Below are positions 10,045 through 22,678 of a DNA stretch of 64,000 bases, in pieces. Below the pieces are notes generated by a model. It did no database searches. It had not been told where the DNA came from and was given only the letters and a program-made list of their open reading frames with translations. The position numbers were made by a program, and so were the translations under genes. The DNA comes from Canna indica. Lineage: Eukaryota > Streptophyta > Magnoliopsida > Zingiberales > Cannaceae. The stretch lies in assembly GCA_034359265.1 (NCBI GenBank), contig CP136893.1, forward strand, positions 50,045,501-50,109,500, read 5' to 3'. How positions within the stretch are numbered: position 1 is the first letter of the stretch; each line of letters opens with the position of its first letter.

Positions 10045-11664
10045 TAATGCAAAGAATTGCTCGATTTTTCGAATAGAATCTTGAACGAAGCCGACTGATT
10101 GAACTTCGGGGTATCGGTTCGAAACGACCAGAAATCTGAGTCCCGAGCGACTCCAGAACATTCACTGTGATGGGAGAAGTTGTTAATCGAGTTATTTTTG
10201 ACAGACTAATGCAAAGAATTGCATGATTTTTCGAATAGAATCTTGAACGAAGCCGACTGATTGAACTTCGTGGTATCGGCTCGGAACGACCAGCAATCTG
10301 TGACACGAGCGACTCCAGAACATTCACTGTGATGGGAGAAGTTGTTAATCGAGTTATTTTTTACAGACTAATGCAAAGAATTGCTCGATTTTTCGAATAG
10401 AATCTTGAACGAAGCCGACTGATTGAACTTCGGGGTATCGGTTCGAAACGACCAGAAATCTGAGTCCCGAGCGACTCCAGAACAGTCACTGTGATGGGAG
10501 AAGTTGTTAATCGAGTTATTTTTGACAGACTAATGCAAAGAATTGCATGATTTTTCGAATAGAATCTTGAACGAAGCCAACTGATTGAACTTCGGGGTAT
10601 CGGCTCGAAACGACAAGCAATCTGTGACACGAGCGACTCCAGAACATTCACTGTGATGGGAGAAGTTGTTAATCGAGTTATTTTTTACAGACTAATGCAG
10701 AGAATTGCACGATTTTTTGAATAGAATCTTGAACGAAGCCGACTGATTGAACTTCGGGGTATCGGCTCGAAACGACCAGCAATCTGTGACCCGAGCAACT
10801 CCAGAACATTCACTGTGATGGGAGAAGTTGTTAATCGAGTTATTTTTGACAGACTAATGCAAAGAATTGCATGATTTTTCGAATAGAATCTTGAACGAAG
10901 CCGACTGATTGAACTTCGGGGTATCGGCTCGGAACGACCAGCAATCTGTGACACGAGCGACTCGAGAACATTCACTGTGATGGGAGAAGTTGTTAATCGA
11001 GTTATTTTTTACAGACTAATGCAGAGAATTGCACGATTTTTTGAATAGAATCTTGAACGAAGCCGACTGATTGAGCTTCGGGGTATCGGCTCGAAACGAC
11101 CAGCAATCTGTGACCCGAGCGACTCCAGAACATTCACTGTGATGGGAGAAGTTGTTAATCGAGTTATTTTTTACAGACTAATGCAAAGAATTGCTCGATT
11201 TTTCGAATAGAATCTTGAACGAAGCCGACTGATTGAACTTCGGGGTATCGGTTCGAAACGACCAGAAATCTGAGTCCCGAGCGACTCCAGAACATTCACT
11301 GTGATGGGAGAAGTTGTTAATCGAGTTATTTTTGAGAAACTAATGCAAAGAATTGCACGCTTTTTGGAATAGAATCTTGAACGAAGCCGACTGATTGAAC
11401 TTCGGGGTATCGGTTCGAAACGACCAGAAATCTGAGTCCCGAGCGACTCCAGAACATTCACTGTGATGGGAGAAGTTGTTAATCGAGTTATTTTTGAGAA
11501 ACTAATGCAGAGAATTGCACGATTTTTCGAATAGAATCTTGAACGAAGCCGACTGATTGAACTTCGGGGTATCGGTTCGAAACGACCAGAAATCTGAGTC
11601 CCGAGCGACTCCAGAACATTCACTGTGATGGGAGAAGTTGTTAATCGAGTTATTTTTTACAGAC
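10045..11664. repeat. 10-monomer unit (1,620 bp), copy 1
   Basis: Three rare single-base variants recur 1,620 bp later: TTCGTGG at about 10,271, CTCGAGAACA at 10,961, and TTGAGCTTCG at 11,071. The unit contains the ctcga/CAGTCAC, catga/GCCAAC, cagag/GCAACTCC, catga/CTCGG, cagag series that also makes up the 2,917 pair. That series is followed by ctcga, cacgc and cagag monomers joined by GAGAAAC junctions. Confidence 0.88.
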
Positions 11665-13284
11665 TAATGCAAAGAATTGCTCGATTTTTCGAATAGAATC
11701 TTGAACGAAGCCGACTGATTGAACTTCGGGGTATCGGTTCGAAACGACCAGAAATCTGAGTCCCGAGCGACTCCAGAACATTCACTGTGATGGGAGAAGT
11801 TGTTAATCGAGTTATTTTTGACAGACTAATGCAAAGAATTGCATGATTTTTCGAATAGAATCTTGAACGAAGCCGACTGATTGAACTTCGTGGTATCGGC
11901 TCGGAACGACCAGCAATCTGTGACACGAGCGACTCCAGAACATTCACTGTGATGGGAGAAGTTGTTAATCGAGTTATTTTTTACAGACTAATGCAAAGAA
12001 TTGCTCGATTTTTCGAATAGAATCTTGAACGAAGCCGACTGATTGAACTTCGGGGTATCGGTTCGAAACGACCAGAAATCTGAGTCCCGAGTGACTCCAG
12101 AACAGTCACTGTGATGGGAGAAGTTGTTAATCGAGTTATTTTTGACAGACTAATGCAAAGAATTGCATGATTTTTCGAATAGAATCTTGAACGAAGCCAA
12201 CTGATTGAACTTCGGGGTATCGGCTCGAAACGACAAGCAATCTGTGACACGAGCGACTCCAGAACATTCACTGTGATGGGAGAAGTTGTTAATCGAGTTA
12301 TTTTTTACAGACTAATGCAGAGAATTGCACGATTTTTTGAATAGAATCTTGAACGAAGCCGACTGATTGAACTTCGGGGTATCGGCTCGAAACGACCAGC
12401 AATCTGTGACCCGAGCAACTCCAGAACATTCACTGTGATGGGAGAAGTTGTTAATCGAGTTATTTTTGACAGACTAATGCAAAGAATTGCATGATTTTTC
12501 GAATAGAATCTTGAACGAAGCCGACTGATTGAACTTCGGGGTATCGGCTCGGAACGACCAGCAATCTGTGACACGAGCGACTCGAGAACATTCACTGTGA
12601 TGGGAGAAGTTGTTAATCGAGTTATTTTTTACAGACTAATGCAGAGAATTGCACGATTTTTTGAATAGAATCTTGAACGAAGCCGACTGATTGAGCTTCG
12701 GGGTATCGGCTCGAAACGACCAGCAATCTGTGACCCGAGCGACTCCAGAACATTCACTGTGATGGGAGAAGTTGTTAATCGAGTTATTTTTTACAGACTA
12801 ATGCAAAGAATTGCTCGATTTTTCGAATAGAATCTTGAACGAAGCCGACTGATTGAACTTCGGGGTATCGGTTCGAAACGACCAGAAATCTGAGTCCCGA
12901 GCGACTCCAGAACATTCACTGTGATGGGAGAAGTTGTTAATCGAGTTATTTTTGAGAAACTAATGCAAAGAATTGCACGCTTTTTGGAATAGAATCTTGA
13001 ACGAAGCCGACTGATTGAACTTCGGGGTATCGGTTCGAAACGACCAGAAATCTGAGTCCCGAGCGACTCCAGAACATTCACTGTGATGGGAGAAGTTGTT
13101 AATCGAGTTATTTTTGAGAAACTAATGCAGAGAATTGCACGATTTTTCGAATAGAATCTTGAACGAAGCCGACTGATTGAACTTCGGGGTATCGGTTCGA
13201 AACGACCAGAAATCTGAGTCCCGAGCGACTCCAGAACATTCACTGTGATGGGAGAAGTTGTTAATCGAGTTATTTTTTACAGAC
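11665..13284. repeat. 10-monomer unit (1,620 bp), copy 2
   Basis: Near-identical tandem copy of 10,045-11,664, with the marker variants at about 11,891, 12,581 and 12,691. I see one private change, CCCGAGTGACTCC near 12,091. The high identity and shared rare variants point to a recent duplication. Confidence 0.88.
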
Positions 13285-13770
13285 TAATGCAAAGAATTGC
13301 TCGATTTTTCGAATAGAATCTTGAACGAAGCCGACTAATTGAACTTCGGGGTATCGGTTCGAAACGACCAGAAATCTGAGTCCCGAGCGACTCCAGAACA
13401 TTCACTGTGATGGGAGAAGTTGTTAATCGAGTTATTTTTGACAGACTAATGCAAAGAATTGCATGATTTTTCGAATAGAATCTTGAACGAAGCCGACTGA
13501 TTGAACTTCGGGGTATCGGCTCGGAACGACCAGCAATCTGTGACACGAGCGACTCCAGAACATTCACTGTGATGGGAGAAGTTGTTAATCGAGTTATTTT
13601 TTACAGACTAATGCAGAGAATTGCACGATTTTTTGAATAGAATCTTGAACGAAGCCGACTGATTGAACTTCGGGGTATCGACTCGAAACGACCAGCAATC
13701 TGTGACCAGAGCGACTCCAGAACATTCACTGTGATGGGAGAAGTTGTTAATCGAGTTATTTTTTACAGAC
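13285..13770. repeat. Partial third 10-mer copy, three monomers
   Basis: 13,285-13,608 restarts the 10-mer series (ctcga then catga with CTCGGAACG) but lacks the TTCGTGG marker. The monomer at 13,609-13,770 already departs from it, with CGACTCGAAACG and TGACCAGAG variants. The regular 10-mer order ends here. Confidence 0.65.
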
Positions 13771-14418
13771 TAATGCAAAGAATTGCTCGATTTTTCGAAT
13801 AGAATCTTGAACGAAGCCGACTGATTGAACTTCGGGGTATCGGTTCGAAACGACCAGAAATCTGAGTCCCGAGCGACTCCAGAACATTCACTGTGATGGG
13901 AGAAGTTGTTAATCGAGTTAGTTTTGAGAAACTAATGCAAAGAATTGCACGCTTTTTGGAATAGAATCTTGAACGAAGCCGACTGATTGAACTTGGGAAT
14001 ATCGGCTCGAAACGACCAGCAATTTGTGACCCGTGCGACTCCAGAACATTCACTGTGATGGGAGAAGTTGTTAATCGAGTTATTTTTTACAGACTAATGC
14101 AAAGAATTGCTCGATTTTTTGAATAGAATCTTGAAGGAAGCCGACTGATTGAACTTGGGAATATCGGCTCGAAACGACCAGCAATCTGTGACCCGAGCGA
14201 CTCCAGAACATTCACTGTGATGGGAGAAGTTGTTAATCGAGTTATTTTTTACAGACTAATGCAAAGAATTGCACGATTTTTCGAATAGAATCTTGAACGA
14301 AGCCGACTGATTGAACTTCGGGGTATCGGCTCGAAATGACCAGCAATCTGTGACCCGAGCGACTCCAGAACATTCACTGTGATGGGAGAAGTTGTTAATC
14401 GAGTTATTTTTTACAGAC
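13771..14418. repeat. Divergent monomer cluster
   Basis: The monomers at 13,933-14,256 have ACTTGGGAATATCGG in place of ACTTCGGGGTATCGG, plus CAATTTGTGACCCGTGCG (first unit) and TTGAAGGAAGCC (second unit). The unit at 13,771 has a GAGTTAGTTTTGAG junction, and 14,257-14,418 has CTCGAAATGACC. They keep the 162-bp length. The cluster separates the 10-mer region from the segment that is later copied three times. Confidence 0.8.
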
Positions 14419-17010
14419 TAATGCAGAGAATTGCACGATTTTTTGAATAGAATCTTGAACGAAGCCGACTGATTGAACTTCGGGGTATCGGCTCGAAACG
14501 ACCAGCAATCTGTGACCCGAGCAACTCCAGAACATTCACTGTGATGGGAGAAGTTGTTAATCGAGTTATTTTTGACAGACTAATGCAAAGAATTGCATGA
14601 TTTTTCGAATAGAATCTTGAACGAAGCCGACTGATTGAACTTTGGGGTATCGGCTCGGAACGACCAGCAATCTGTGACATGAGCGACTCCAGAACATTCA
14701 CTGTGATGGGAGAAGTTGTTAATCGAGTTATTTTTTACAGACTAATGCAGAGAATTGCACGATTTTTTGAATAGAATCTTGAACGAAGCCGACTGATTGA
14801 ACTTCGGGGTATCGGCTCGAAACGACCAGCAATCTGTGACCCGAGCGACTCCAGAACATTCACTGTGATGGGAGAAGTTGTTAATCGAGTTATTTTTTAC
14901 AGACTAATGCAAAGAATTGCTCGATTTTTCGAATAGAATCTTGAACGAAGCCGACTGATTGAACTTCGGGGTATCGGTTCGAAACGACCAGAAATCTGAG
15001 TCCCGAGCGACTCCAGAACATTCACTGTGATGGGAGAAGTTGTTAATCGAGTTATTTTTGAGAAACTAATGCAGAGAATTGCACGATTTTTCGAATAGAA
15101 TCTTGAACGAAACCGACTGATTGAACTTCGGGGTATCGGTTCGAAACGACCAGAAATCTGAGTCCCGAGCAACTCTAGAACATTCACTGTGATGGGAGAA
15201 GTTGTTAATCGAGTTATTTTTTACAGACTAATGCAAAGAATTGCTCGATTTTTCGAATAGAATCTTGAACGAAGCCGACTGATTGAACTTCGGGGTATCG
15301 GTTCGAAACGACCAGAAATCTGAGTCCCGAGCGACTCCAGAACATTCACTGTGATGGGAGAAGTTGTTAATCGAGTTATTTTTGAGAAACTAATGCAAAG
15401 AATTGCACGCTTTTTGGAATAGAATCTTGAACGAAGCCGACTGATTGAACTTCGGGGTATTGGTTCGAAACGACCAGAAATCTGAGTCCCGAGCGACTCC
15501 AGAACATTCACTGTGATGGGAGAAGTTGTTAATCGAGTTATTTTTGAGAAACTAATGCAGAGAATTGCTCGATTTTTCGAATAGAATCTTGAACGAAGCC
15601 GACTGATTGAACTTCGGGGTATCGGTTCGAAACGACCAGAAATCTGAGTCCCGAGCGACTCTAGAACATTCACTGTGATGGGAGAAGTTGTTAATCGAGT
15701 TATTTTTTACAGACTAATGCAGATAATTGCACGATTTTTCGAATAGAATCTTGAACGAAGCCGACTGATTGAACTTCGGGGTATCGGTTCGAAACGACCA
15801 GAAATCTGAGTCCCGAGCGACTCCAGAACATTCACTGTGATGGGAGAAGTTGTTAATCGAGTTATATTTTACAGACTAATGCAAAGAATTGCTCGATTTT
15901 TCGAATAGAATCTTGAACGAAGCCGACTGATTGTACTTCGGGGTATCGGTTCGAAACGACCAGAAATTTGAGTCCCGAGCGACTCCAGAACATTCACTGT
16001 GATGGGAGAAGTTGTTAATCGAGTTATTTTTTACAGACTAATGCAGAGAATTGCACGATTTTTCGAATAGAATCTTGAACGAAGCCGACTGATTGAACTT
16101 CGGGGTATCGGTTCAAAACGACCAGAAATCTGAGTCCCGAGCGACTCCAGAACATTCACTGTGATGGGAGAAGTTGTTAATCGAGTTATTTTTTACAGAC
16201 TAATGAAAAGAATTGCTCGATTTTTCGAATAGAATCTTGAACGAAGCCGACTGATTGAACTTCGGGGTATCGGTTCGAAACGACCAGAAATCTGAGTCCC
16301 GAGCGACTCCAGAACAGTCACTGTGATGGGAGAAGTTGTTAATCGAGTTATTTTTGACAGACTAATGCAAAGAATTGCATGATTTTTCGAATAGAATCTT
16401 GAACGAAGCCAACTGATTGAACTTCAGGGTATCGGTTCGAGACGACCAGAAATCTGAGTCCCGAGCGACTCCAGAACATTCACTGTGATGGGAGAAGTTG
16501 TTAATCGAGTTATTTTTTACAGACTAATGCAAAGAATTGCTCGATTTTTCGAATAGAATCTTGAACGAAGCCGACTGATTGAACTTCGGGGTATCGGTTC
16601 GAAACGACCAGAAATCTGAGTCCCGAGCGACTCCAGAACATTCACTGTGATGGGAGAAGTTGTTAATCGAGTTATTTTTTACGGACTAATGCAGAGAATT
16701 GCACGATTTTTCGAATAGAATCTTGAACGAAGCCGACTGATTGAACTTCGGGGTATCGGTTCGAAACGACCAGAAATCTGAGTCCCGAGCGACTCCAGAA
16801 CATTCACTGTGATGGGAGAAGTTGTTAATCGAGTTATTTTTTATAGACTAATGCAAAGAATTGCTCGATTTTTCGAATAGAATCTTGAACGAAGCCGACT
16901 GATTGAACTTCGGGGTATCGGTTCGAAACGACCAGAAATCTGAGTCCCGAGCGACTCCAGAACAGTCACTGTGATGGGAGAAGTTGTTAATCGAGTTATT
17001 TTTGACAGAC
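14419..17010. repeat. 16-monomer segment, founder-like copy of 25,756 and 29,968 segments
   Basis: The types follow the same order as 25,756-28,186 and 29,968-32,398. Shared rare variants are GAAACCGAC (about 15,109), GTATTGGTTCG (about 15,458), TTGTACTTCG (15,931), AAATTTGAG and GGTTCAAAACG. This copy is an outgroup to the other two. It has TGACATGAG, two CTCTAGAAC, TTATATTTTAC and TTTACGGAC, and reads TAATGAAAAG at 16,201 where the other two read TAATGGAAAAG. Confidence 0.85.
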
Positions 17011-17171
17011 TAATGCAAAAATTGCATGATTTTTCGAATAGAATCTTGAACGAAGCCGACTGATTGAACTTCGGGGTATCGGCTCGAAACGACCAGCAAT
17101 CTGTGACACGAGCGACTCCAGAACATTCACTGTGATGGGAGAAGTTGTTAATCGAGTTATTTTTTACAGAC
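17011..17171. repeat. 161-bp monomer (first of nine)
   Basis: One base is missing between positions 9 and 11 of the monomer: CAAAGAATTGC has become CAAAAATTGC. The same deletion, in the same catga/GACAG context, occurs in monomers starting at 18,792, 25,109, 29,321, 32,561, 41,864, 43,715, 61,858 and 63,477. All nine share the CTCGAAACGACCAGCAATCTGTGACACGAG right-half pattern. This suggests one mutation spread by later exchange rather than nine events. Confidence 0.92.
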
Positions 17172-18791
17172 TAATGCAGAGAATTGCACGATTTTTCGAA
17201 TAGAATCTTGAACGAAGCCGACTGATTGAACTTCGGGGTATCGGCTCAAAACGACCAGCAATCTGTGACCCGAGCGACTCCAGAACATTCACTGTGATGG
17301 GAGAAGTTGTTAATCGAGTTATTTTTTACAGACTAATGCAAAGAATTGCTCGATTTTTTGAATAGAATCTTGAACGAAGCCGACTGATTGAACTTTGGCG
17401 TATCGGTTCGAATCGCACAGAAATCTGAGTCCTGAGCGACTCCAGAACATTCACTGTGATGGGAGAAGTTGTTAATCGAGTTATTTTTGAGAAACTAATG
17501 CAAAGAATTGCACGCTTTTTGGAATAGAATCTTGAACGAAGCCGACTGATTGAACTTCGGGGTATCGGTTCGAAACGACCAGAAATCTGAGTCTCGAGCG
17601 ACTCCAGAACATTCACTGTGATGGGAGAAGTTGTTAATCGAGTTATTTTTGACAGACTAATGCAAAGAATTGCATGATTTTTCGAATAGAATCTTGAACG
17701 AAGCCGACTGATTAAACTTCGGGGTATCGGCTCGGAACGACCAGCAATCTGTGACACGAGCGACTCCAGAACATTCACTGTGATGGGAGAAGTTGTTAAT
17801 CGAGTTATTTTTTACAGACTAACGCAGAGAATTGCACGATTTTTTGAATAGAATCTTGAACGAAGCCGACTGATTGAACTTCGGGGTATCGGCTCGAAAC
17901 GACTAGCAATCTGTGACCCGAGCGACTCCAGAACATTCACTGTGATGGGAGAAGTTGTTAATCGAGTTATTTTTTACAGGCTAATGCAAAGAATTGCTCG
18001 ATTTTTTGAATAGAATCTTGAACGAAGCCGACTGATTGAACTTCGGGGTATCGGTTCGAAACGACCAGAAATCTGAGTCCCGAGCGACTCCAGAACATTC
18101 ACTGTGATGGGAGAAGTTGTTAATCGAGTTATTTTTGAGAAACTAATGCAAAGAATTGCACGCTTTTTGGAATAGAATCTTGAACGAAGCCGACTGATTG
18201 AACTTCGGGGTATCGGTTCGAAACGACCAGAAATCTGAGTCCCGAGCGACTCCAGAACATTCACTGTGATGGGAGAAGTTGTTAATCGAGTTATTTTTTA
18301 CAGACTAATGCAGATAATTGCACGATTTTTCGAATAGAATCTTGAACGAAGCCGACTGATTGAACTTCGGGGTATCGGTTCGAAACGACCAGAAATCTGA
18401 GTCCCGAGCGACTCCAGAACATTCACTGTGATGGGAGAAGTTGTTAATCGAGTTATTTTTTACAGACAAATGCAAAGAATTGCTCGATTTTTCGAATAGA
18501 ATCTTGAACGAAGCCGACTGATTGAACTTCGGGGTATCGGTTCGAAACGACCAGAAATCTGAGTCCCGAGCGACTCCAGAACATTCACTGTGATGGGAGA
18601 AGTTGTTAATCGAGTTATTTTTTACAGACTAATGCAGAGAATTGCACGATTTTTCGAATAGAATCTTGAACGAAGCCGACTGATTGAACTTCGGGGTATC
18701 GGTTCGAAACGACCAGAAATCTGAGTCCCGAGCGACTCCAGAACAGTCACTGTGATGGGAGAAGTTGTTAATCGAGTTATTTTTGACAGAC
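17011..18791. repeat. 11-monomer unit (1,781 bp), copy 1, starting with a 161-bp monomer
   Basis: The first monomer (17,011-17,171) lacks one base, reading TAATGCAAAAATTGC. Rare markers follow: GGCTCAAAACG, the CGGTTCGAATCGCAC form in the 17,334 monomer, GTCTCGAG, GATTAAACTT, TAACGCAG (17,820) and CGACTAGCAATC. The same order recurs from 18,792. The last monomer (18,630-18,791) is chimeric: it opens as cagag/cacga and closes with CAGTCAC and the GACAG junction. Confidence 0.85.
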
Positions 18792-20734
18792 TAATGCAAA
18801 AATTGCATGATTTTTCGAATAGAATCTTGAACGAAGCCGACTGATTGAACTTCGGGGTATCGGCTCGAAACGACCAGCAATCTGTGACACGAGCGACTCC
18901 AGAACATTCACTGTGATGGGAGAAGTTGTTAATCGAGTTATTTTTTACAGACTAATGCAGAGAATTGCACGATTTTTCGAATAGAATCTTGAACGAAGCC
19001 GACTGATTGAACTTCGGGGTATCGGCTCAAAACGACCAGCAATCTGTGACCCGAGCGACTCCAGAACATTCACTGTGATGGGAGAAGTTGTTAATCGAGT
19101 TATTTTTTACAGACTAATGCAAAGAATTGCTCGATTTTTTGAATAGAATCTTGAACGAAGCCGACTGATTGAACTTTGGCGTATCGGTTCGAATCGCACA
19201 GAAATCTGAGTCCTGAGCGACTCCAGAACATTCACTGTGATGGGAGAAGTTGTTAATCGAGTTATTTTTGAGAAACTAATGCAAAGAATTGCACGCTTTT
19301 TGGAATAGAATCTTGAACGAAGCCGACTGATTGAACTTCGGGGTATCGGTTCGAAACGACCAGAAATCTGAGTCTCGAGCGACTCCAGAACATTCACTGT
19401 GATGGGAGAAGTTGTTAATCGAGTTATTTTTGACAGACTAATGCAAAGAATTCCATGATTTTTCGAATAGAATCTTGAACGAAGCCGACTGATTAAACTT
19501 CGGGGTATCGGCTCGGAACGACCAGCAATCTGTGACACGAGCGACTCCAGAACATTCACTGTGATGGGAGAAGTTGTTAATCGAGTTATTTTTTACAGAC
19601 TAACGCAGAGAATTGCACGATTTTTTGAATAGAATCTTGAACGAAGCCGACTGATTGAACTTCGGGGTATCGGCTCGAAACGACTAGCAATCTGTGACCC
19701 GAGCGACTCCAGAACATTCACTGTGATGGGAGAAGTTGTTAATCGAGTTATTTTTTACAGACTAATGCAAAGAATTGCTCGATTTTTCGAATAGAATCTT
19801 GAACGAAGCCGACTGATTGAACTTCGGGGTATCGGTTCGAAACGACCAGAAATCTGAGTCCCGAGCGACTCCAGAACATTCACTGTGATGGGAGAAGTTG
19901 TTAATCGAGTTATTTTTGAGAAACTAATGCAAAGAATTGCACGCTTTTTGGAATAGAATCTTGAACGAAGCTGACTGATTGAACTTCGGGGTATCGGTTC
20001 GAAACGACAAGAAATCTGAGTCCCGAGCGACTCCAGAACATTCACTGTGATGGGAGAAGTTGTTAATCGAGTTATTTTTGAGAAACTAATGCAAAGAATT
20101 GCACGCTTTTTGGAATAGAATCTTGAACGAAGCCGACTGATTGAACTTCGGGGTATCGGTTCGAAACGACCAGAAATCTGAGTCCCGAGCGACTCCAGAA
20201 CATTCACTGTGATGGGAGAAGTTGTTAATCGAGTTATTTTTTACAGACTAATGCAGATAATTGCACGATTTTTCGAATAGAATCTTGAACGAAGCCGACT
20301 GATTGAACTTCGGGGTATCGGTTCGAAACGACCAGAAATCTGAGTCCCGAGCGACTCCAGAACATTCACTGTGATGGGAGAAGTTGTTAATCGAGTTATT
20401 TTTTACAGACAAATGCAAAGAATTGCTCGATTTTTCGAATAGAATCTTGAACGAAGCCGACTGATTGAACTTCGGGGTATCGGTTCGAAACGACCAGAAA
20501 TCTGAGTCCCGAGCGACTCCAGAACATTCACTGTGATGGGAGAAGTTGTTAATCGAGTTATTTTTTACAGACTAATGCAGAGAATTGCACGATTTTTCGA
20601 ATAGAATCTTGAACGAAGCCGACTGATTGAACTTCGGGGTATCGGTTCGAAACGACCAGAAATCTGAGTCCCGAGCGACTCCAGAACATTCACTGTGATG
20701 GGAGAAGTTGTTAATCGAGTTATTTTTTACAGAC
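18792..20734. repeat. 12-monomer version of the same unit (1,943 bp)
   Basis: Repeats the 17,011 unit, again beginning with a 161-bp monomer. It has two successive cacgc monomers (19,925 and 20,087) where copy 1 has one (18,144), so it is one monomer longer. Private change: GAATTCCATG near 19,448. The doubled-cacgc form is the one seen again at 33,694 and 44,848. Confidence 0.8.
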
Positions 20735-22678
20735 TAATGCAAAGAATTGCTCGATTTTTCGAATAGAATCTTGAACGAAGCCGACTGATTGAACTTCGGG
20801 GTATCGGTTCGAAACGACCAGAAATCTGAGTCCCGAGCGACTCCAGAACAGTCACTGTGATGGGAGAAGTTGTTAATCGAGTTAATTTTGACAGACTAAT
20901 GCAAAGAATTGCATGATTTTTCGAATAGAATCTTGAACGAAGCCAACTGATTGAACTTCAGGGTATCGGTTCGAAACGACCAGAAATCTGAGTCCCGAGC
21001 GACTCCAGAACATTCACTGTGATGGGAGAAGTTGTTAATCGAGTTATTTTTTACAGACTAATGCAAAGAATTGCTCGATTTTTCGAATAGAATCTTGAAC
21101 GAAGCCGACTGATTGAACTTCGGGATATCGGTTCGAAACGACCATAAATCTGAGTCTCGAGCGACTCCAGAACAGTCACTGTGATGGGAGAAGTTGTTAA
21201 TTGAGTTATTTTTGACAGACTAATGCAAAGAATTGCATGATTTTTCGAATAGAATCTTGAACGAAGCCGACTGATTGAACTTCAGGGTATCGGCTCGAAA
21301 CGACCAGCAATCTGTGACACGAGCGACTCCAGAACATTCACTGTGATGGGAGAAGTTGTTAATCGAGTTATTTTTTACAGACTAATGCAGAGAATTGCAC
21401 GATTTTTCGAATAAAATCTTGAACGAAGCCGACTGATTGAACTTCGGGGTATCGGCTCGAAACGACCAGCAATCTGTGACCCGAGCGACTCCAGAACATT
21501 CACTGTGATGGGAGAAGTTGTTAATCGAGTTATTTTTTACAGACTAATGCAAAGAATTGCTCGATTTTTTGAATAGAATCTTGAACGAAGCCGACTGATT
21601 GAACTTTGGCGTATCGATTCGAATCGCACAGAAATCTGAGTCCTGAGCGACTCCAGAACATTCACTGTGATGGGAGAAGTTGTTAATCGAGTTATTTTTG
21701 AGAAACTAATGGAAAGAATTGCACGCTTTTTGGAATAGAATCTTGAACGAAGCCGACTGATTGAACTTCGGGGTATCGGTTCGAAATGACCAGAAATCTG
21801 AGTCCCGAGCGACTCCAGAACATTCACTGTGATGGGAGAAGTTGTTAATCGAGTTATTTTTGACAGACTAATGCAAAGAATTGCATGATTTTTCGAATAG
21901 AATCTTGAACGAAGCCGACTGATTAAACTTCGGGGTATCGGCTCGGAACGACCAGCAATCTGTGACACGAGCGACTCCAGAACATTCATTATGATGGGAG
22001 AAGTTATTAATCGAGTTATTTTTTACAGACTAATGCAGAGAATTGCACGATTTTTTGAATAGAATCTTGAACGAAGCCGACTGATTGAACTTCGGGGTAT
22101 CGGCTCGAAACGACCAGCAATCTGTGACCCGAGCGACTCCAGAACATTCACTGTGATGGGAGAAGTTGTTAATCGAGTTATTTTTTACAGACTAATGCAA
22201 AGAATTGCTCGATTTTTCGAATAGAATCTTGAACGAAGCCGACTGATTGAACTTCGGGGTATCGGTTCGAAATGACCAGAAATCTGAGTGCCGAGCGACT
22301 CCAGAACATTCACTGTGATGGGAGAAGTTGTTAATCGAGTTATTTTTGAGAAACTAATGCAAAGAATTGCACGCTTTTTGGAATAGAATCTTGGACGAAG
22401 CCGACTGATTGAACTTCGGGGTATCGGTTCGAAACGACCAGAAATCTGAGTCCCGAGCGACTCCAGAACATTCACTGTGATGGGAGAAGTTGTTAATCGA
22501 GTTATTTTTGAGAAACTAATGCAAAGAATTGCACGCTTTTTGGAATAGAATCTTGAACGAAGCCGACTGATTGAACTTCGGGGTATCGGTTCGAAACGAC
22601 CAGAAATCTGAGTCCCGAGCGACTCCAGAACATTCACTGTGATGGGAGAAGTTGTTAATCGAGTTATTTTTTACAGAC
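20735..22678. repeat. 12-monomer segment (1,944 bp), first of four copies
   Basis: The same ordered set of 12 monomers occurs at 34,342-36,285, 52,462-54,405 and 56,674-58,617. Diagnostic variants are GTTAATTTTGACAG, GGGATATCGG with ACCATAAATC, TTAATTGAG, AATAAAATC, the CGATTCGAATCG monomer, GATTAAAC, CATTCATTATG with GTTATTAATC, CGAAATGACC and CTTGGACGAAG. This copy has the private changes TAATGGAAAG near 21,708 and GAGTGCCGAG near 22,287. Confidence 0.87.
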
